A stretch of 44,868 nucleotides of DNA, taken from NCBI GenBank assembly GCA_014860745.1, contig JACZJC010000034.1, positions 1 to 44,868 of the forward strand, read 5' to 3'. This stretch comes from Anaerolineales bacterium (lineage in GTDB: Bacteria; Chloroflexota; Anaerolineae; Anaerolineales; Villigracilaceae). Both the position numbers and the translations under genes were made by a program. Below the pieces are notes generated by a model that ran no database searches, had not been told where the DNA came from, and saw only the letters and a program-made list of their open reading frames with translations. Positions 40,659 through 44,868 of the stretch are shown one piece after another. How positions within the stretch are numbered: the first letter of the stretch is position 1; every line of letters starts with the position of its first letter.

Positions 40659-42665
40659 TCAAACTGTTAATTCTTTAAAGTCGTTGATTAAGCTGTCGAA
40701 GTGTTTCATAAATATTGCCACAATCTGCGGGTCAAAATGAGTCCCGCTATTCTCGGTGATGTAATTGAGGGTTTTCGAAACAGACCAGGCCGGGCGATAG
40801 GGGCGGTCACTGGTTAATGCATCCCAGACGTCGATCACGGCAAATATCCGCGCCGAGAGTGGAATCTGCTCCCCTTTCAACCTGTGGGGATATCCGGAAC
40901 CGTCCCATTTTTCATGGTGGTAGTAGGGGATCTCCAGCGCCTGATGCAGGTATGTGATCGGCGCGAGCAGATCGTAGGCGAATTGCGGATGCTGGCGCAT
41001 GATAAACCATTCATCTTCCGTTAACGGCCCGGGCTTGAGCAGGATGTTGTCCGGCACGCCCATTTTTCCAATGTCGTGCAGGAGGGCGCCGCGTTTCACA
41101 TCGATAAGCGTGCGCTCATCCATGCCGAGGATGCGCGCCAGTTTCAATGTCAGCTCTGTCACACGCAGACTGTGGCCTTCGGTCTCTTTATCGCGCAAAT
41201 CGAGCGCGCGCGACCAGCCTTCGATCGTGGCATTGTATGCCAATTCAAGGTCGAAGTTCGAGCGCTGCAGGTTTTCGAATAATTGAGCATTATCCACGGC
41301 AATGGCCGTCTGCCAGCTGAGGGAATCCAAAAAGCTCAGCCATTCCATGTCCATGCGCAGGGGGGAGCGATTGAAGATCTCCAATACGCCTTCCACCTTG
41401 CCTTTTGAGATCAGGGGCACCCCGTAATAGGAAACGAATCCTTCTTCTTTTACCAACGCCGCCCGAGTGAATGGGGGGTTCGATTTTGCCAGGTCTTTGA
41501 TGTAAACTATTTTTTTATCGGAGGCTACCTGACCGGCAATGCCTTCTTCGATCTTTAAGCGGGTGGCGTTGATGCGATTCGTTTGGAACCCTCTGCCAGC
41601 GGAGAATTCGAGGCGCTTCGGATCGGGTTTCATCAACAATACGGAAGCCGCATCCACTTTCAATTGGGTGGTGATTTCCTCCAGAACAACCTTCAGGGAG
41701 GTGCGCAGGTCGAGGGTGCTGTTGATGGCGAGGTCGATCGTCCGCAGGCTTCTCAAACGCTCCAGTTGTTTCAATGTATTCTCGAGCAGGTGCATGCGGT
41801 GTATGGCGTTCCCGCCGAGTTCCGCGAGCGCGCTCAATATTTTTACTTCACTTGCCGAAATTTCGCGCGGCAGACGGACGTGTATGAAAATAACACCCAC
41901 CACCTGCTCATCGGAGAAAAGCGGGATACAAGCGCCGCCGATGCCCTTTGGGATGCGGTGGCGGTTTTCCTTCAGAACATGCGGGTCGGTTTGATACTCC
42001 CGCGCGATGATCTTTTCGCCGGTCTTGATGACCAGGCCCGGGATATCCTCTCCGGGGCGGAAGGAGGTGCTGAGGTTTTTTAAATCCAACCCGCGTTGGA
42101 TCGAAAGATTGACCGTATCGGTGGCGGTGTCGTACAGCCAGATACTGCCGATGTCTGTGTTGATCAAGTCCAGGGTCTCGTCCAATAATTGAGAGAGCAT
42201 CGTCTCGAGCGTTGTGGTTTTTCGCAGGATCATGCTGATGGATGCGACTGCCTCCAGTTCCCGCTCGCGTTGACGTTGTTCCTGGCGGACGTTTGCATCG
42301 CGGATTCCCCGTTGAATGGCGGGCGCCAGCCGCGTCAGATTTCCTTTGATGATAAAGTCGTGTGCGCCTGCTTTCAGTGATTCAACCGCCGATTCCTCCC
42401 CAATGGTTCCCGAAAGAATAATGAATGGCAGATCGAATCCCTCTTTTTGAACGAGGGTCAGGGCTTGCGGAGCGCTGAATTTCGGCAGGGAGAAATCGCA
42501 GAGAATGACATCCCAGGCTTGGTTATCGAGCGCTGATTTCAATTCTTCGGCGGTTTCAACCCGAATGGAATCAACTTCATACCCATTCCGCTGGAGCTCA
42601 CGCAGGATCAGCCTAAAATCGTCTTCGTTGTCTTCCACCATTAATACGTGCAGCTGCATCTTCAT
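40659..42665 (-). CDS. Receiver-GAF-GAF-HD-GYP protein, probable cyclic-di-GMP phosphodiesterase
   Basis: A 668-residue protein: receiver domain (acidic cluster in MVEDNEDD, phospho-acceptor Asp57 in ILCDFSLP), a first GAF (about 140-300), a second GAF (about 320-450), and a C-terminal HD-GYP domain with HDIGKMGVPDNILLKPG and the YYHHEKWDGSGYPHRLKG block. HD-GYP proteins hydrolyse c-di-GMP; the metal and GYP residues are present. The start at 42665 follows the receiver-gene stop by 5 bp with AGGAT upstream. Last gene of the three-gene signalling operon. Confidence 0.93.
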   Translation of the reverse strand: MKMQLHVLMVEDNEDDFRLILRELQRNGYEVDSIRVETAEELKSALDNQAWDVILCDFSLPKFSAPQALTLVQKEGFDLPFIILSGTIGEESAVESLKAGAHDFIIKGNLTRLAPAIQRGIRDANVRQEQRQRERELEAVASISMILRKTTTLETMLSQLLDETLDLINTDIGSIWLYDTATDTVNLSIQRGLDLKNLSTSFRPGEDIPGLVIKTGEKIIAREYQTDPHVLKENRHRIPKGIGGACIPLFSDEQVVGVIFIHVRLPREISASEVKILSALAELGGNAIHRMHLLENTLKQLERLRSLRTIDLAINSTLDLRTSLKVVLEEITTQLKVDAASVLLMKPDPKRLEFSAGRGFQTNRINATRLKIEEGIAGQVASDKKIVYIKDLAKSNPPFTRAALVKEEGFVSYYGVPLISKGKVEGVLEIFNRSPLRMDMEWLSFLDSLSWQTAIAVDNAQLFENLQRSNFDLELAYNATIEGWSRALDLRDKETEGHSLRVTELTLKLARILGMDERTLIDVKRGALLHDIGKMGVPDNILLKPGPLTEDEWFIMRQHPQFAYDLLAPITYLHQALEIPYYHHEKWDGSGYPHRLKGEQIPLSARIFAVIDVWDALTSDRPYRPAWSVSKTLNYITENSGTHFDPQIVAIFMKHFDSLINDFKELTV

Positions 42666-42670
42666 CAATC

Positions 42671-43111
42671 CTATTGTCTGGGTGGCGTCTCGTTCAGGAT
42701 CAACCAATACAGGCCGAGCTGGCGGACGGCTTCCACAAATTGATTGAAGTCCACGGGTTTTCGGACGTAGGAATTTGCACCCAGGCTGTATCCCTTGATC
42801 AGGTCCTGTTCTTCATTCGATGAAGTAAGAATGACCACCGGCAGCAGTCGTGTGCTTTCGGTCTCGCGGATGCGGTGCAGCACGTCCAGACCGCCGACTT
42901 TGGGGAGGTTTAAGTCCAAAAGGATCATCTGAGGCAGATTGTTGACATCCCGATTAATGAATGCCCCGGTGCCAAAAAGGAAGTCCAAAGCTTCCGCGCC
43001 GTCATGGACCACCACCAGGTTGTTGCCGATGTTATTCTTCTTCAACGCGCGCACGGTCAGCGCTTCGTCGTCGGGATTGTCTTCCACCAGCAGAATAAGT
43101 TTGTCTTCCAT
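42671..43111 (-). CDS. Rcp1-like single-domain response regulator
   Basis: A 146-residue receiver: LLVEDNPDDEAL (6-17), phospho-acceptor Asp66 in ILLDLNLPKVGG, switch Thr/Ser in VVILTSSNEE, and Lys in YVRKPVDFNQF. The insertion between beta-3 and the preceding helix (FGTGAFINRDVN) is typical of Rcp1-type regulators that partner phytochrome-like or PAS kinases. It lies between the PAS kinase and the HD-GYP protein genes and probably receives phosphate from the former. Confidence 0.93.
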   Translation of the reverse strand: MEDKLILLVEDNPDDEALTVRALKKNNIGNNLVVVHDGAEALDFLFGTGAFINRDVNNLPQMILLDLNLPKVGGLDVLHRIRETESTRLLPVVILTSSNEEQDLIKGYSLGANSYVRKPVDFNQFVEAVRQLGLYWLILNETPPRQ

Positions 43112-43122
43112 TATTTTCTCCT

Positions 43123-44637
43123 CTATAGTGTGAAGTAAAAGGCGGCGCCTTTTCCCTCTTCGCCCTCGGCCCAGATACTGCCGCCATGCATTTTTATTAT
43201 GCGTTTAACGGTGGCGAGTCCCACACCGGTGCCGGGGAATTCGGCTGATGAATGAAGGCGTTGAAAGACTCCAAACAATTTATTCACATACGCCATGTCG
43301 AATCCTGAGCCGTTATCACGGATAAAGTACGTCCGCGTGCCTGATGCATCCCGATGGTTGAACTCGATGACCGCCTGTTCCTTTTTGGACGTGAACTTCC
43401 AGGCGTTGTTAAAAAGGTTTTCGAGCACGATGGCCAGCAGGTGCGGGTCGCCGGTCGCCATCAAATTCGGAGCGATGCTGATCGTGACATGCCGCCCGGG
43501 TTCCGCCTCTTTCAGGCTGCTGGTAATTGTTTCTGCCATGTTACTCAGGTTGATCAATTTGGGTTGCAGCGAAGCCCTCGTAACCCGCGCAAGATTTAGC
43601 AGATCGTCGATCAATCCCGCCATCCGTTGTGCTGCGGCGCGCACGCGTTCCAGGTAGTCGCGTCCCTCCGCGGGAATTTTGTCACCATAATCCTCGAGCA
43701 GGATCTGGCTGAATCCGTCAATTCCACGAAGAGGTGCGCGCAGATCGTGAGATACAGAATAACTAAAAGCTTCCAGTTCCTCGTTGGCGGCTTCCAATTG
43801 CGCGGCGCGCTGCTTTAAGTCCTGGTTCAATTTTTGGATGTCCGCTTCCACCCGTTTGCGCTCCGTGATGTCGCGGATGGCGGCAATGACCAACAGGTCC
43901 TCTTCAGAATCCAGCGGGCTGAGACTGATCTCAATGGGAAACTCCGTGCCGTTTTTCCGCAAACCGAACAAGGTCAAGCCAACGCCCATGGGACGCACAC
44001 TATGTTCAGCATAATAGCCTTCGCGGTAATGCGGATGTTTTTTTGTAAATCGCTTTGGGATCAGCAGCTCAACGGCCTGCCCGGTCATCTCGGCCCGCTG
44101 ATAGCCAAATAGCTTTTCAGTTTGCGAATTGACCAGTTGAATCACCCCTTCCCGGTCCACGACCACCATCGCATCTGGAGCAGATTCAAGCAGGCCGCGG
44201 AATTTTTTCTCTGCGTGTTGGCGTTCGGTTACATCCCTGATGGCAGCTACTGTTAATGCGGCGTCATCTGTCTGTAATGGGCTCAGGCTGATCTCCACCG
44301 GGAATTCCCGTCCATCCGCCCGCAGGCCGTGAAGTTCAAGCCCAATGCCCATGGGCCGCAATTGCGGCTCGTTTGAGAATTTTTCGCGGTGGTTGGGGTG
44401 AACATGTTGAAAACGCTTCGGAACCAATATCTCAACAGGTTTCCCTTTAAGTGTGTTGCGCAGGTATCCGAAAAGGTCTTCCGTTTGTGCATTGACCAGA
44501 AGCATGATGCCGTTCCCGTCCACGATTACCATTGCATCGGGAACGGATTCCAATAGTATCTGGAATTTTTCATCCAGCGTCTGGGCATTCAGATGGTCTG
44601 CCGCTTTTTTCTTTATTCTGATCTCCTTTTCTATCAT
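43123..44637 (-). CDS. PAS-PAS sensor histidine kinase
   Basis: A 504-residue cytoplasmic kinase without membrane helices. Two PAS domains (about 25-140 and 145-260) are close copies of each other ([13 protein letters not shown] and [23 protein letters not shown] and [10 protein letters not shown]; both end RDVTER/RDITER), so the gene has an internal duplication. A coiled coil (265-292) leads to HisKA with His297 in [11 protein letters not shown], and the ATPase domain has NNAWKFT, DNGSGFD, and [12 protein letters not shown]. The partner is the Rcp1-like receiver 11 bp downstream. Confidence 0.95.
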   Translation of the reverse strand: MIEKEIRIKKKAADHLNAQTLDEKFQILLESVPDAMVIVDGNGIMLLVNAQTEDLFGYLRNTLKGKPVEILVPKRFQHVHPNHREKFSNEPQLRPMGIGLELHGLRADGREFPVEISLSPLQTDDAALTVAAIRDVTERQHAEKKFRGLLESAPDAMVVVDREGVIQLVNSQTEKLFGYQRAEMTGQAVELLIPKRFTKKHPHYREGYYAEHSVRPMGVGLTLFGLRKNGTEFPIEISLSPLDSEEDLLVIAAIRDITERKRVEADIQKLNQDLKQRAAQLEAANEELEAFSYSVSHDLRAPLRGIDGFSQILLEDYGDKIPAEGRDYLERVRAAAQRMAGLIDDLLNLARVTRASLQPKLINLSNMAETITSSLKEAEPGRHVTISIAPNLMATGDPHLLAIVLENLFNNAWKFTSKKEQAVIEFNHRDASGTRTYFIRDNGSGFDMAYVNKLFGVFQRLHSSAEFPGTGVGLATVKRIIKMHGGSIWAEGEEGKGAAFYFTL

Positions 44638-44868
44638 AAAGTCGGGATCAGCCTTGAAAACGTAAGTCTGTTAATATTCGGATAAAGTAGTCCAAATATA
44701 TGATATTTATACTGCCCCTCTCGCTGAATAGTCAATACCAAAATTAGTAGGACTCTGTAACATAGGCGGTGGGGGAAATTGAGGAACGGGCAAAGGACAA
44801 GCGTGTCCAGTTGAAGGGGAAAAGATCACTCGAACGGAGAAGCAGCTAACAAGAGCCCAGCTTCCATG
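44638..44868. other. No gene seen at the right edge
   Basis: The last 231 bp are AT-rich near the kinase start, presumably its promoter zone, and contain no reading frame or repeat that I can support. Confidence 0.5.

Noticed and set aside
1-44868. tRNA or rRNA genes
   Set aside because: I found no cloverleaf-type arm pattern with a GTTCRANNC loop in an intergenic position and no rRNA-like sequence; a tRNA search program would settle this.

Overview
The window looks like a chromosomal segment of a bacterium of the phylum Chloroflexota, probably Anaerolineae-like. This is an inference from gene content: a stand-alone TsaC-type Sua5, PrmC with an NLPY rather than NPPY motif, a eukaryote-type citrate synthase beside an LDH-like malate dehydrogenase, deoC beside a double-domain ALDH16-type dehydrogenase, many PAS/GAF/HD-GYP signalling proteins and frequent intergenic hairpin repeats. 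No rRNA, tRNA, CRISPR array, transposase or integrase was seen.

Layout. 1-1452 is the N-terminal part of a TIR/P-loop STAND (NLR-like) protein on the minus strand; it runs off the left edge, so a search for closed ORFs misses it. It is separated from a nitroreductase by a 13-copy 7-bp tandem repeat. 2.2-6.4 kb carries a small membrane protein, SelA, an M24 peptidase and TsaD on the plus strand. 6.4-12 kb is a minus-strand block: TsaC, PrmC, RF1, a 49-residue membrane peptide, a receiver protein and UvrC. 12.3-15.4 kb holds a histidine kinase/OmpR pair, a rhodanese and a His-rich membrane protein. 15.6-20.4 kb is plus-strand housekeeping metabolism (TrxB, Mdh, citrate synthase, dihaem cytochrome c). 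20.5-25.4 kb has small stress and enzyme genes, deoC and the ALDH16-type dehydrogenase.

The accessory heart is 25.4-30.4 kb. An MNT/HEPN toxin-antitoxin pair lies between two copies of the last 29 bp of the ALDH gene. A TIR-TPR protein follows. A compact three-gene operon (winged HTH, small sigma-4-like HTH, Swt1-type HEPN protein) lies between two copies of the last ~78 bp of the adjacent osmC gene. The osmC tail recurs seven further times between 28 and 37.6 kb, partly tandem with a palindromic element, and twice fused to the same fragment of a YdeI-like gene, giving twin 52-codon chimeric ORFs that bracket the ECF sigma/anti-sigma/degV block. The idea that small defence-type modules enter here next to duplicated gene 3' ends is my main candidate for something undescribed.

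30.4-40.7 kb returns to a mixed chromosome (EamA transporter, FtsH, ECF sigma with zinc anti-sigma and a membrane protein, DegV, DUF1858, YdeI, RibD/DHFR-like, universal stress protein, DUF72). 40.7-44.6 kb is a minus-strand signalling operon: PAS-PAS kinase, Rcp1-like receiver, receiver-GAF-GAF-HD-GYP protein.

Functionally, the window joins t6A and release-factor maintenance, central carbon metabolism, selenium incorporation and multi-domain signalling with at least four independent defence- or toxin-type modules (TIR-STAND, MNT-HEPN, TIR-TPR, wHTH/HTH/Swt1-HEPN).
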